Shown: positions 36,459 to 44,184 of the stretch, piece by piece
How the letters are laid out: every line of letters starts with the position of its first letter
Numbering within the stretch: the first letter of the stretch is position 1
Assembly: GCF_009909145.1 (NCBI RefSeq)
Contig: NZ_JAAAPJ010000007.1
Coordinates: 372,001 to 436,000 of the forward strand
DNA length: 64,000 bases
Source of the DNA: Corallococcus silvisoli
Lineage (GTDB): Bacteria; Myxococcota; Myxococcia; Myxococcales; Myxococcaceae
Direction of reading: 5' to 3'
Notes under the pieces: generated by a model
What the model was told of the DNA's origin: nothing
The model's database searches: none
Seen by the model: the letters and a program-made list of their open reading frames with translations, nothing else
Position numbers and translations under genes: made by a program

Positions 36459-37430
36459 TCAGGTCGCGAGCACCAGCGGCGGGGCCTCCAGGCGGAAGCG
36501 CGCGATGAGGGGCACGTGGTCGGACAGGCCGTGGAAGCGGCTGGTGAGGTCGCCGAAGGGCCGGGTCTCGTCCGCGTCCAGCCAGCTCACGCCGCCGCCG
36601 GAGAACAGGTGGTCCAGGTGCATGCGCAGGCGCATGAAGCCCGCGGTAGGGAACGCGCGGGACAGGCTCGGATTGATCTGCCCCACGGCCACTTGCGCGC
36701 ACGTCAGGTGCGCGTCCCCCGTGAGGTAGCGGTACACCGGCGACGACGGCGGCGAGTTGAAGTCCCCGCACACCACGAACGGCTCCCCCCGGGCGTGCAG
36801 GCCGATGAAGTCCGCGAGCTTGCGCGCCTCGTGGAGCTGGTTGACGCCGCAGCCCATCTTGTCGCGCGTGGCCCAGAACTCGCGGGCGAACGGCGTGGGC
36901 AGGCTCAGGTGCGTGTTGAAGATGTGGAAGGCGCGCTGGTCGGCGCGGCGGAAGACGCGCATGTGCGCGCAGATGCGGCTCTGCTTGCGCTCCTTGAGGC
37001 CTTGCACGTGGTGGTGCGTGATGTGCTCGGGCGACCCCACGTTGTGCCGGTCCACCTGGAGCGTGCGCGTGTTGATGAGCATCGCGAGCCCGGTGGTGTA
37101 GAGCGACAGCTCGCCCACCTTGTAGTGGTGCGCGGGAAAATAGAATGCCTCGTAGGGCAGCTCTCTCCCCTGGAGGGCGAACGTCTCCTCCACGCGGGTC
37201 ATGAAGGCCTCGAGCTGCGTCTCGCCAGGGCGTGTCGGCCGGTGGACGATGTTGCTGCGCAGCGACGAGGTCTCCACCTCCTGGAGGCACACGACATCCG
37301 GCAGCGGGTCCAGGGTGGCCAGGGCGGCCGCCACCCGGCGCTTGGGGCCCACGGTGCTCGCGAGCCCCCTCAGCATGTGTCCGAAGTAGCGGACGTTGTA
37401 TGTGACGATGCGCAGCGCTGACGGCTCCAT
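36459..37430 (-). CDS. Endonuclease/exonuclease/phosphatase (EEP) family protein
   Basis: 323 aa with the DNase-I-like fold. Conserved elements: RIVTYNVRYFG (first strand), VVCLQEVE (metal-binding Glu), HIFNTHLS, VVCGDFNSPPSSPVY (active-site Asp/Asn) and LSDHVPLIARF (catalytic SDH triad). It could cleave DNA, RNA or phospholipid headgroups, since the family includes AP endonucleases, nucleases and sphingomyelinases. No signal peptide is visible. It lies alone on the minus strand downstream of the HipA/DUF3037 pair. Confidence 0.87.
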   Translation of the reverse strand: MEPSALRIVTYNVRYFGHMLRGLASTVGPKRRVAAALATLDPLPDVVCLQEVETSSLRSNIVHRPTRPGETQLEAFMTRVEETFALQGRELPYEAFYFPAHHYKVGELSLYTTGLAMLINTRTLQVDRHNVGSPEHITHHHVQGLKERKQSRICAHMRVFRRADQRAFHIFNTHLSLPTPFAREFWATRDKMGCGVNQLHEARKLADFIGLHARGEPFVVCGDFNSPPSSPVYRYLTGDAHLTCAQVAVGQINPSLSRAFPTAGFMRLRMHLDHLFSGGGVSWLDADETRPFGDLTSRFHGLSDHVPLIARFRLEAPPLVLAT

Positions 37431-37580
37431 GGTCCGGTCGCCACCTCCCGTGGCCTCGCGGCGAAAGGTGGGAAGCCCCGAGGCGAACGTCCAGGGCTGC
37501 CCACCCCCTTCAAGCTGGGATTCGCGAGCGCCGCCCGCGATGTGCCGACAAGCGGACGAAGCCGCTGCTCGCCTGGCCGC

Positions 37581-38006
37581 TCACGGAGGAGGTGCGTCCA
37601 GGCCCGGTCCCGTCGCGGGCTTCACCCGCACCATCGTGTCCAGCAGGTGCTCCAGCGCGCGGTCCGGGTCGTCGCAGAGGCCCGCGTGCACGGGGCCCGT
37701 CTGGAGCATGGTGCTCCGGGGCGCCACCAGCCAGTGCCAGCGCTCCTTCTGCGGCAGCCGCCCGATGGGCCCCGCGTCCTTCCCCCCCACGCACACGCGG
37801 CGGAAGCTCTCCAGGTGGCCGCTCAGCAGCTCCACGTCCGCGTCCGGCGACAGCGCCTTGAGCCGCGCCACGTCCAGGTCCACGCGCGCACCCAGGAAGC
37901 GGTGCTGCACGCAGAAGAGCACGACGCCCACGTTGATGAACTCCTCGCGCTCCACGCGAGGCACCAGCCGGATGATGGCGTAGTCAAACGAGCTGGGCGT
38001 GGGCAC
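37581..38006 (-). CDS. DUF3037 protein
   Basis: 141 aa from a GTG. The start SFDYAIIRLVPRVEREEFINVGVVLF is the DUF3037 hallmark (quoted here as YAIIRLVPR and EEFINVGVVLF). The function is unknown, but across bacteria DUF3037 genes commonly follow a HipA-like kinase gene, as here. The reading frames overlap by 23 bp (37984-38006), suggesting coupled synthesis and perhaps a two-protein complex. Confidence 0.85.
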   Translation of the reverse strand: MPTPSSFDYAIIRLVPRVEREEFINVGVVLFCVQHRFLGARVDLDVARLKALSPDADVELLSGHLESFRRVCVGGKDAGPIGRLPQKERWHWLVAPRSTMLQTGPVHAGLCDDPDRALEHLLDTMVRVKPATGPGLDAPPP

Positions 38007-38766
38007 GCGTCGCCTCCTCGATGAACGCCGGCGCCGCTTCCAGCCTGCGCAGCAGCCACGTCACGTACGCCGCGCGGTGCTCCGACGCGGACGCGAACGC
38101 GGGCTCCTGGCCCAGCCACGCCTCCGGAATCGCCCCCACGATGCGCTCCACCACCTCCGGCGTCACCTTGCGCCGCAGCAGCTCCCCGGCCTCCGCGAGC
38201 GCGTTCGCCCACGGCAGCAACACGTGGTCCTTGATGGGCGCGAACCGCCCCTGGCTGCGCTCCTCCCACCCGTCCCACGAGTGGTGGAAGTACAGCGCCG
38301 CCCCATGGTCGATGAGCCAGAGGTTGCGGTGCCACACCAGGAGGTTGGGGTTCTTCGGCGTGCGGTCCACGTTCGTCACGTACGCGTCGAACGCCACGAT
38401 GGCGGAGGCCACCTGCGCCTCCGGCACTGGCACCGCCAGCGGGTCGAACGTCACCGAGCGCGGCAGGTAGTCCAGCGCCAGGTTCAACCCCGCGCTCGAC
38501 TTGAGCAGCTCCCGGATCTCGCTGTCCGGCTCGTTGCGCCCCAGCGACGTGTCCAGCTCCACGAACACCAGCTCCGGCACCCGCAGGCCCAGCACGCGCG
38601 CCAGCTCGCCCGCCAGCAGCTCGGCGATGAGCGCCTTGGCCCCCTGGCCCGCTCCACGGAACTTCACGACATAGAGCCCCGCGTCGTTCGCCTCCACGAT
38701 GGCGGGCAGCGAGCCCCCCTCGCGCAAGGGCGTCACGTAGCGCGTGGCGGTGACCGTCCTCAGCAT
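37984..38766 (-). CDS. HipA-like kinase-fold protein
   Basis: 260 aa from the ATG at 38766 with GAGGACGAGGG upstream. LYVVKFRGAGQGAKALIAELLAGELARV corresponds to the HipA nucleotide-binding Lys region (VVKFRGAGQG), DAYVTNVDRTPKNPNLL to the catalytic loop (Asp then NPN), and LWLIDHGAALYFHHSW to the metal-binding DxG-like motif. It lacks the N-terminal domain of classical HipA toxins. It pairs with DUF3037 by a 23-bp overlap. A kinase is likely; a toxin role is inference and no HipB-like gene is adjacent. Confidence 0.8.
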   Translation of the reverse strand: MLRTVTATRYVTPLREGGSLPAIVEANDAGLYVVKFRGAGQGAKALIAELLAGELARVLGLRVPELVFVELDTSLGRNEPDSEIRELLKSSAGLNLALDYLPRSVTFDPLAVPVPEAQVASAIVAFDAYVTNVDRTPKNPNLLVWHRNLWLIDHGAALYFHHSWDGWEERSQGRFAPIKDHVLLPWANALAEAGELLRRKVTPEVVERIVGAIPEAWLGQEPAFASASEHRAAYVTWLLRRLEAAPAFIEEATRAHAQLV

Positions 38767-38878
38767 CCCTCGTCCTCGACAGTTCCCGGGCACTCCGGGG
38801 GTGGCGGCTGTACCACGGCCCTGCCCGGCGGGAAACACGCCGCACCCCCTCCCACCTTCCCGCCGAACTCCGATTCAG

Positions 38879-38907
38879 TTGCGCGCAATTCAATTGCGCA
38901 CTACATA
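38879..38907 (+). promoter_or_regulatory. ohrR promoter enclosing the OhrR operator
   Basis: TTGCGC (38879-38884) and TACATA (38902-38907) are 17 bp apart. The spacer contains the perfect 17-bp palindrome GCGCAATTCAATTGCGC (38883-38899), a good OhrR-type operator. The start codon begins 7 bases after the -10 box and no Shine-Dalgarno is present, which suggests a leaderless mRNA. Confidence 0.65.
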
Positions 38908-38913
38908 TTCTCC

Positions 38914-39348
38914 ATGTCGTCGGAAGACCTCCTCCGCCTGGACCTGCAGCTGTGCTTCCCGCTCTACGCCGCGTCGCGGGCGATGGTGCAGACCTACACG
39001 CCGCTGCTGGCGAAGCTGGGGCTGACGTACCCGCAGTACCTGGTGATGCTGGTGCTGTGGGAGACGGACGGGGTGTCGGTGAAGGAGCTGGGGGAGAAGC
39101 TGTACCTGGATTCAGGGACGCTCACGCCGCTGCTCAAGCGGCTGGAGACGCTGGCGCTGGTGCGCCGCGAGCGGTCCACGGAGGACGCGCGGTCGGTGCG
39201 CGTGTCGCTCACGTCGCAGGGCCGGACGCTGCGCCGCAAGGCCGCGGCCATCCCGGAGGCCATCGCCTGCCGCACCGGCCTCTCGCTGGAGGAGATGACC
39301 CGGCTGCGCCGGGACATCCAGCGGCTGTTCGAAAAGATTTCAAGGTAG
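38914..39348 (+). CDS. ohrR: OhrR, MarR-family organic-hydroperoxide sensor
   Basis: 144 aa. The redox-active Cys is C14 in LQLCFPLYAAS, as in OhrR. The winged-helix core includes TYPQYLVMLVLWE, KELGEKLYLDSGTLTPLLKRLE and the wing VRRERSTEDARSVRVSLT. Oxidation of the Cys by organic peroxides is known to release OhrR from DNA. It precedes ohr by 40 bp on the same strand, so the palindrome at 38883-38899 probably controls both genes. Confidence 0.93.
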   Translation: MSSEDLLRLDLQLCFPLYAASRAMVQTYTPLLAKLGLTYPQYLVMLVLWETDGVSVKELGEKLYLDSGTLTPLLKRLETLALVRRERSTEDARSVRVSLTSQGRTLRRKAAAIPEAIACRTGLSLEEMTRLRRDIQRLFEKISR

Positions 39349-39388
39349 TTCCCAGACACGCAGCAATCACTCACGAAGGAGCAACGCC

Positions 39389-39835
39389 ATGGCCCAGGTC
39401 ACGATCGCGCAGAAGCTCTACTCCACCACCGCCGTCACGCACGGCGGCCGCAACGGCCGGCTGCTGCTCACGGACAGCCCGCTGGACGGCCTGGAGCTGG
39501 CCATGCCCAAGGAGCTGGGCGGCTCCGGCAAGACGACGGCCACCAACCCCGAGCAGCTCTTCGCCGCGGGCTTCTCCTCCTGCTTCGAGAGCGCGCTGCG
39601 CCTGGTGGCGGGCAAGGCCGGCAAGAAGCTGGATGAGAAGGCCGGCGTGAAGGCGACCGTCACCATCGGCAAGACGCCCGAGGGTGGCTTCGGCCTCGCG
39701 GTGGAGCTCCAGGGCATCCTCCCGGGCATCCCCCACGAGGAGGCGCAGCAGCTGATGGAGGCGGCCCACCAGGTGTGCCCGTACTCCAACGCCACGCGCG
39801 GCAACATCGAAGTGAAGGTCTCCGTCGCGCAGTAG
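39389..39835 (+). CDS. ohr: Ohr, organic hydroperoxide resistance peroxidase
   Basis: 148 aa OsmC/Ohr-family thiol peroxidase that reduces organic and fatty-acid hydroperoxides. The two catalytic Cys are C65 (FSSCFESAL) and C130 (HQVCPYSNATRGN), with the conserved Arg/Glu environment typical of Ohr. A good AAGGAG-like site precedes the ATG at 39389. Downstream of ohrR and co-regulated with it. Confidence 0.95.
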   Translation: MAQVTIAQKLYSTTAVTHGGRNGRLLLTDSPLDGLELAMPKELGGSGKTTATNPEQLFAAGFSSCFESALRLVAGKAGKKLDEKAGVKATVTIGKTPEGGFGLAVELQGILPGIPHEEAQQLMEAAHQVCPYSNATRGNIEVKVSVAQ

Positions 39836-39851
39836 TCGCGGGACGCGGCCA

Positions 39852-39883
39852 CCGGGCCCCCTCCAACGAGCGAGGGCGCCCGG
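39852..39883. terminator. Hairpin between convergent ohr and the rhodanese/CA gene
   Basis: A 12-bp stem (39852-39863 with 39872-39883, one mismatch, 8-nt loop) lies 17 bp past the ohr stop codon and 15 bp before the opposing gene's stop. GC-rich without a U-tract. Confidence 0.5.
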
Positions 39884-39897
39884 GCCCGCTGGCGGGG

Positions 39898-41298
39898 CTA
39901 CACCTTGCCCGCCTCCACCACGCGCACCCGGTCGGTGCCCTCGAAGCGCGCCTCGAAGAGGGGCAGCCCGTTGGCCAGACTCTTGAGCGTGTGGCCCAGC
40001 TGCGTGGCCGCGATGGCGTTCATCTCCGTGCGCAGCGGCTCCACCTGATGGGGCTCCAGCTTCACCCACCGGGTGAGGCGCCGGAAGAACTCCACGTAGT
40101 GGTCGCGGTGCTTGGCCGCCACCTGCGGGTGCGCGACGAACACCTGCTTGGGACCCACGGACGGCGACACCAGCGGGATGGACGTCATGTCCCAGAGGTC
40201 CTCCTCCACGTACACCGTGAGCACCGCCGCCTCGTCGTGCACGCCGGAGAGCGTGACGAACTCCAGCTCCGGCACGCCCTGCCAGCGCAGGCCGTGGTAC
40301 GCGCGCAGGAACGCGCGCACCAGGTCCGGCCGCACGCCGTAGTCCTGGGGCCGCGTGAGCATCAGCTTCAGGTGGCCGCAGCCCAGGTGCGCGGGCTCCA
40401 GCAGGCGCTCCAGCACCGTGGGGCGCAGCTCCACCGGCGGGTGGTCCACGAAGGCGTGCCACCCCGCCTCATCCTTCAGGTCGGGCAGGCGGTGGGCGGA
40501 GAGCCCCGGGTCGCTCGCGAGCGCCGCCACCAGCGTCTCCCACGCGTGCGTGTCGGTGTGCATGTAGAAGCGGCCGAACACCTCCAGCTCCTGGAAGAGC
40601 ACCTCCTCCACCGTCTTGTCGTCGAACAGGGCGCCGGTGACGCGCTCCACGGCGGCGAGCGCCAGGAGGAACTCGCCCGCGTCGCCGCCCGGCGTCCCGA
40701 TGACGCCCTGCTCGTCGCGGCCGTCCACGCACGAGCGCCGGCCCGTCATCAGCAGCGCGGACAGCCGCGCCCACCGCACCTGGCTGGGGTCGCCCACGTG
40801 CCGCTCGAGGTGCTCCTTCGTCAGCGGCCCCGCGCTGGGGCCCTCCTCCGGTGCGAAGGCGGGCGCGGTGAGGCTCCGCTCGAAGGGGGCCGCGCGGCGC
40901 GAGGTGGAGTAGCCCGCGGTGCGCCAGGCAATCATCCCGCCCGCCAGCGCCGCCACGTACCGCATGCCCAGCGCGTGGAGGTACTGCGCCGCGAGCCCCG
41001 CGCGCCGCCCGCTGTGCGACACCAGCACCACGGGCACGTCCGGGTCCAGGTGTCTGGCGACCTCCGCGATGCGCTCCAGGGGCACCCACAGCGAGCCGGG
41101 GATGTGGCCCATGATGCCCGTGAGCTCCTCCTTGTCCCTCAGGTCGATGACGCGCAGGGCCCGCCCCTGCTCGGCGACGAACTGCACGGGCACGCGGGGC
41201 GTCATCGCGCCGCTGGCGCGCAGCTCGGCCTTCCACTTGAGCTGGAAGAGGACGGTGTTCACGTGGGGGGCCGGGGCTTCAGGTGGCGGAGTCGTCAT
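39898..41298 (-). CDS. Rhodanese-like / zeta-type (cadmium-class) carbonic-anhydrase-like fusion
   Basis: 466 aa. Residues about 35-130 are a rhodanese domain whose active-site Cys is replaced by S94 (VLVSHSGRRA), so sulfurtransfer is unlikely. Residues about 155-460 resemble the repeat unit of diatom cadmium carbonic anhydrase (CDCA, zeta class): SCVDGR with C190, a PGG turn (TPGGDAGEF), H247 in YMHTDTH, and C307 in HLGCGHLKL. These give the Cys-His-Cys metal set in the same order and with the same neighbouring residues as I recall for CDCA1. It overlaps the upstream bestrophin gene by 20 bp. The rhodanese call is secure; the CA assignment is from remembered motifs, and a metal or activity is unproven. 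Confidence 0.72.
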   Translation of the reverse strand: MTTPPPEAPAPHVNTVLFQLKWKAELRASGAMTPRVPVQFVAEQGRALRVIDLRDKEELTGIMGHIPGSLWVPLERIAEVARHLDPDVPVVLVSHSGRRAGLAAQYLHALGMRYVAALAGGMIAWRTAGYSTSRRAAPFERSLTAPAFAPEEGPSAGPLTKEHLERHVGDPSQVRWARLSALLMTGRRSCVDGRDEQGVIGTPGGDAGEFLLALAAVERVTGALFDDKTVEEVLFQELEVFGRFYMHTDTHAWETLVAALASDPGLSAHRLPDLKDEAGWHAFVDHPPVELRPTVLERLLEPAHLGCGHLKLMLTRPQDYGVRPDLVRAFLRAYHGLRWQGVPELEFVTLSGVHDEAAVLTVYVEEDLWDMTSIPLVSPSVGPKQVFVAHPQVAAKHRDHYVEFFRRLTRWVKLEPHQVEPLRTEMNAIAATQLGHTLKSLANGLPLFEARFEGTDRVRVVEAGKV

Positions 41299-42175
41299 GG
41301 GCTTTCAGGGGAGGCTCCGGCAGGAACGCCAGCAAGGTGGACTGGATGCCCTGGCAGATGCTGTCGAGCGGCAGGTCGTTGTCGTCGACGCCGAAGGGGT
41401 CTTCGATTTCGACGCCAATCTCCTCGATGCCGAAGAAGACATACGCCACGAGGAAGGTGGCCAGCACCGTCACCCAGCCGAAGGTGTCCACCAGCGCGAA
41501 GGGCAGGGTGAAGCAGTAGAGGATGAGCGCGCGGCGCAGGTGCACCATGTACGCGAAGGGCATGGGGGTCTTGTGGATGCGCTCGCACCCGCCCAGGTAG
41601 TCAATGAGCAGCTGCACGTTCTGGTCGAGCTGCATCTGCACGTACTCCGGATACAGCCCCTGCTTTCGTCCTTCGTCCAACACGGCCGTCATCCTGCGGG
41701 CCACCGCCAGGGGCACGTGCTGGCCCGCCAGCGTCTGTTGGACGTCGGACGGGGGCAGCAGGTCCGCCTGGCTCCCCAGGTGCCGCTGCTGGCCGCGCAG
41801 CCACGCGGCGGTGGCGAAGGGGAACGTCGCGGTCCAGCGCACCAGCGGCGCGAAGAGCGGCGTGGGGCCCAGGAAGACCTCCGCCGCACGCAGCAGGTTG
41901 CGCGTCTCATTGACGATGCCGCCCCACAGCTTTCGGCCCTCCCAGAAGCGGTCATAGGAGGCGTTGGTGCGGAACACGAGCAGCAGGCTCAGCGCCATGC
42001 CCGAGAGCGTGTGCACCGTCGGGGCGACGCCCACGTTTCGCACGTTCTGGGAGAAGGCCACCACCGCGACCGCCCAGACGACGCACAACAACACCCGGCC
42101 GACGATTTCCCTCACCATCGAACCACGGAGGTAGTGGAAGTAGCTCCACCAGCGATGCGGGTCATACTCAACCAT
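41279..42175 (-). CDS. Bestrophin-family anion channel
   Basis: 298 aa. YDPHRWWSYFHYLRGSMVREI is the family's start (cited as DPHRWWSYFHYLRG), followed by four predicted membrane helices, the neck-region segment LSLLLVFRTNASYDRFWEGRKLWG and FVAYVFFGIEEIGVEIEDPFG near the end (quoted as GIEEIGVEIEDPFG). Bacterial bestrophins form pentameric anion or cation channels, and plant and algal relatives pass bicarbonate. Its stop codon lies inside the carbonic-anhydrase-like gene, so both proteins are made from one message. Confidence 0.9.
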   Translation of the reverse strand: MVEYDPHRWWSYFHYLRGSMVREIVGRVLLCVVWAVAVVAFSQNVRNVGVAPTVHTLSGMALSLLLVFRTNASYDRFWEGRKLWGGIVNETRNLLRAAEVFLGPTPLFAPLVRWTATFPFATAAWLRGQQRHLGSQADLLPPSDVQQTLAGQHVPLAVARRMTAVLDEGRKQGLYPEYVQMQLDQNVQLLIDYLGGCERIHKTPMPFAYMVHLRRALILYCFTLPFALVDTFGWVTVLATFLVAYVFFGIEEIGVEIEDPFGVDDNDLPLDSICQGIQSTLLAFLPEPPLKAHDDSAT

Positions 42176-42342
42176 CTGTCTTTTCCGCCTCCCAGATGGG
42201 GGCGCATGCTAGCCGCACCGCGCCGCGTCGCGAGCGGCGCTTTGCGCGATTGCGGATGACAGACGGTTCAAGTGATGGCCGGGGCTCGGGCGGTTCGATT
42301 AAGGAGGAGGCAGGCTCGGTCATCCCAGAAGGAGGCGTCCTC

Positions 42343-44172
42343 ATGCGCCGTCACCCCACGCTCCTGTTGACGTTCCTCCTCGCCACGGCGAGCGGTTGCA
42401 GCTTCCTGCGGACGGACATCGTGTTGGACACGCTCAACGCGCCCTCCAATCCCGCGGACGCGCCCACGCGGGTGCCGGCGGTGGAGCGCGTGGCGGGGCT
42501 GACGTACGCGCAGTTGACGGACGCGTACGTGGACACCGGGCGCGCGGGCACGTGGATGGAGGCGCTGGGCGCCTCGCCGGACGTGGTGCTGGACATGACG
42601 GCCTGTCTCGTCCAGCGCGCCGGAGGCGACACGGCGTCCTGCTATGAGAATGACGCGCGCACGGGCTTCGTCGACCGGGTGGTGAAGGCGTCGGCGTGGG
42701 GCGTGCCGCTGCCGGTGCAGTCCTTCTCCGTGGCGGCGCCGTCCGAGGAAGAGGTGGACGCGGAGCGCTTCCTCTCGAACGCGATGGGCATCGGGCCGTC
42801 GCTGGCGGCGTTGCAGCAGACGCTGCAGGTGCCGCTGCCGCGCGAGGTGCTCGCGCAGGGCATCCAGCAGGGCGCGGCGTCCGCGGCGGCCTACGTGCGG
42901 GCGCGGACGTGGCGCAGGGACCTGCGGCGGCCCACCAACGCGGTGGTGTTGAGCGGCGGCGGGGCCAACGGCGCGTTCAGCGCGGGGGCCATCTGGCGGC
43001 TGCTGGGCATCCTGGAGCAGTGCCGGGGCAAGCCCGCGCCGGAGGGGTGCGGGGACGCGCGCATCGACCTGGCGGCGGGGACGAGCACGGGCGCGCTCAT
43101 CAGCACGCTGGTGGACCTGTTCCACACGCCGGGCCAGGAGGCGAACGCGCGCCGGCTGTTGATGGGCAACTACACGTGCACGGTGGAGTCGGACCTGTAC
43201 TGCGTGAACTCCACGTGGCTGTGGAACCTGGCGGACGACACGCGGGGCCTGGTGCGCTTCGACGGCATGTACACGAAGCTGGATCAGGTGGTCCACCCGG
43301 GGATGTTCCACAACGGCACGGAGCTGGTGTCGGTGTCGGTGGACTTCCAGACGGGCGACGTGTTCGGGGTGAGCGACCAGGACCCCGCGGACTTCAAGGC
43401 GGGGGCGACGGACGCGGAGCGCAAGCGGGGGATGACCCGGGCCATCGTGGCGTCCATCGTGGAGCCGGTGCTGTCGGATCCCGTCACCCGGCTGCCGTCG
43501 GCGTCGGGTCATCGCACGGGGACGTATTACGACGGCGGGGTGCGCTCGGGGCTGCCGCTGCTGCAGGCGGTGCAGCGCGGGGCGGAGCGGGTGCTGGTGA
43601 TCTCGACGGGCGCCCCGACGCCGGCTCCGGCGAATGACCCGAAGAACGCGGTGGACGTGCTGCTGCGCACGATTGAGCTGTTCTCGGCGCAGCCGCGGGT
43701 GGCGGAGGTGCAGCAGGCGGAGCTGCTCGCGGTGACGCGGCGGCTGGGCGAGTACAACGTCTGCACGCTGCGCGGCGCGACGGAGGACTTCTGCCGCCGC
43801 AAGGGCCCGGGCTTCCAGCCGCCGACGCTGGTGGCGCCGGAGCCGGGGCAGGCGGTGTGGATGGGGGCGGCGCGCTTCGACCAGGTGGCGACCAGCTGGC
43901 GCAGCGCGTGGATGTTCAAGCCGGAGTCGGGGCTGGAGACGGCGAGCGGCTACGCGTTCTCGCCGGAGGTCATGCAGCCGCTCTTCGTGGCCGGGGTGGA
44001 GTCGTTCCAGAAGCGGTGCCGCGAGGTGATGGGCCTGTTCGGCGTCCAGGGCACGCTGGCGGCGCACGAGTGCGCGCGTCAGGTGGAGGAGGTGGCGGAC
44101 GAGGCGCGCGACGCGCTCCCGTCCGTGGCGCAGTGCCGCGCGAACAAGCCGGCGCGCCGCACGTGTGACTGA
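42343..44172 (+). CDS. Patatin-like phospholipase, lipoprotein
   Basis: 609 aa from the ATG at 42343 with AGAAGGAGG 7 bases upstream. The lipobox TASGC closes the signal peptide. The lipase domain starts near residue 200: oxyanion loop GGGANGAFSAG, nucleophile S248 in GTSTGAL, and catalytic D397 in YYDGGVRSG. A 200-residue N-terminal domain of unknown type precedes it. Expected role: hydrolysis of acyl lipids at the outer membrane or outside, possibly on prey. Divergent from the bestrophin gene, convergent on the lipoprotein gene downstream. Confidence 0.88.
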   Translation: MRRHPTLLLTFLLATASGCSFLRTDIVLDTLNAPSNPADAPTRVPAVERVAGLTYAQLTDAYVDTGRAGTWMEALGASPDVVLDMTACLVQRAGGDTASCYENDARTGFVDRVVKASAWGVPLPVQSFSVAAPSEEEVDAERFLSNAMGIGPSLAALQQTLQVPLPREVLAQGIQQGAASAAAYVRARTWRRDLRRPTNAVVLSGGGANGAFSAGAIWRLLGILEQCRGKPAPEGCGDARIDLAAGTSTGALISTLVDLFHTPGQEANARRLLMGNYTCTVESDLYCVNSTWLWNLADDTRGLVRFDGMYTKLDQVVHPGMFHNGTELVSVSVDFQTGDVFGVSDQDPADFKAGATDAERKRGMTRAIVASIVEPVLSDPVTRLPSASGHRTGTYYDGGVRSGLPLLQAVQRGAERVLVISTGAPTPAPANDPKNAVDVLLRTIELFSAQPRVAEVQQAELLAVTRRLGEYNVCTLRGATEDFCRRKGPGFQPPTLVAPEPGQAVWMGAARFDQVATSWRSAWMFKPESGLETASGYAFSPEVMQPLFVAGVESFQKRCREVMGLFGVQGTLAAHECARQVEEVADEARDALPSVAQCRANKPARRTCD

Positions 44173-44184
44173 CGACGGCGGGGC

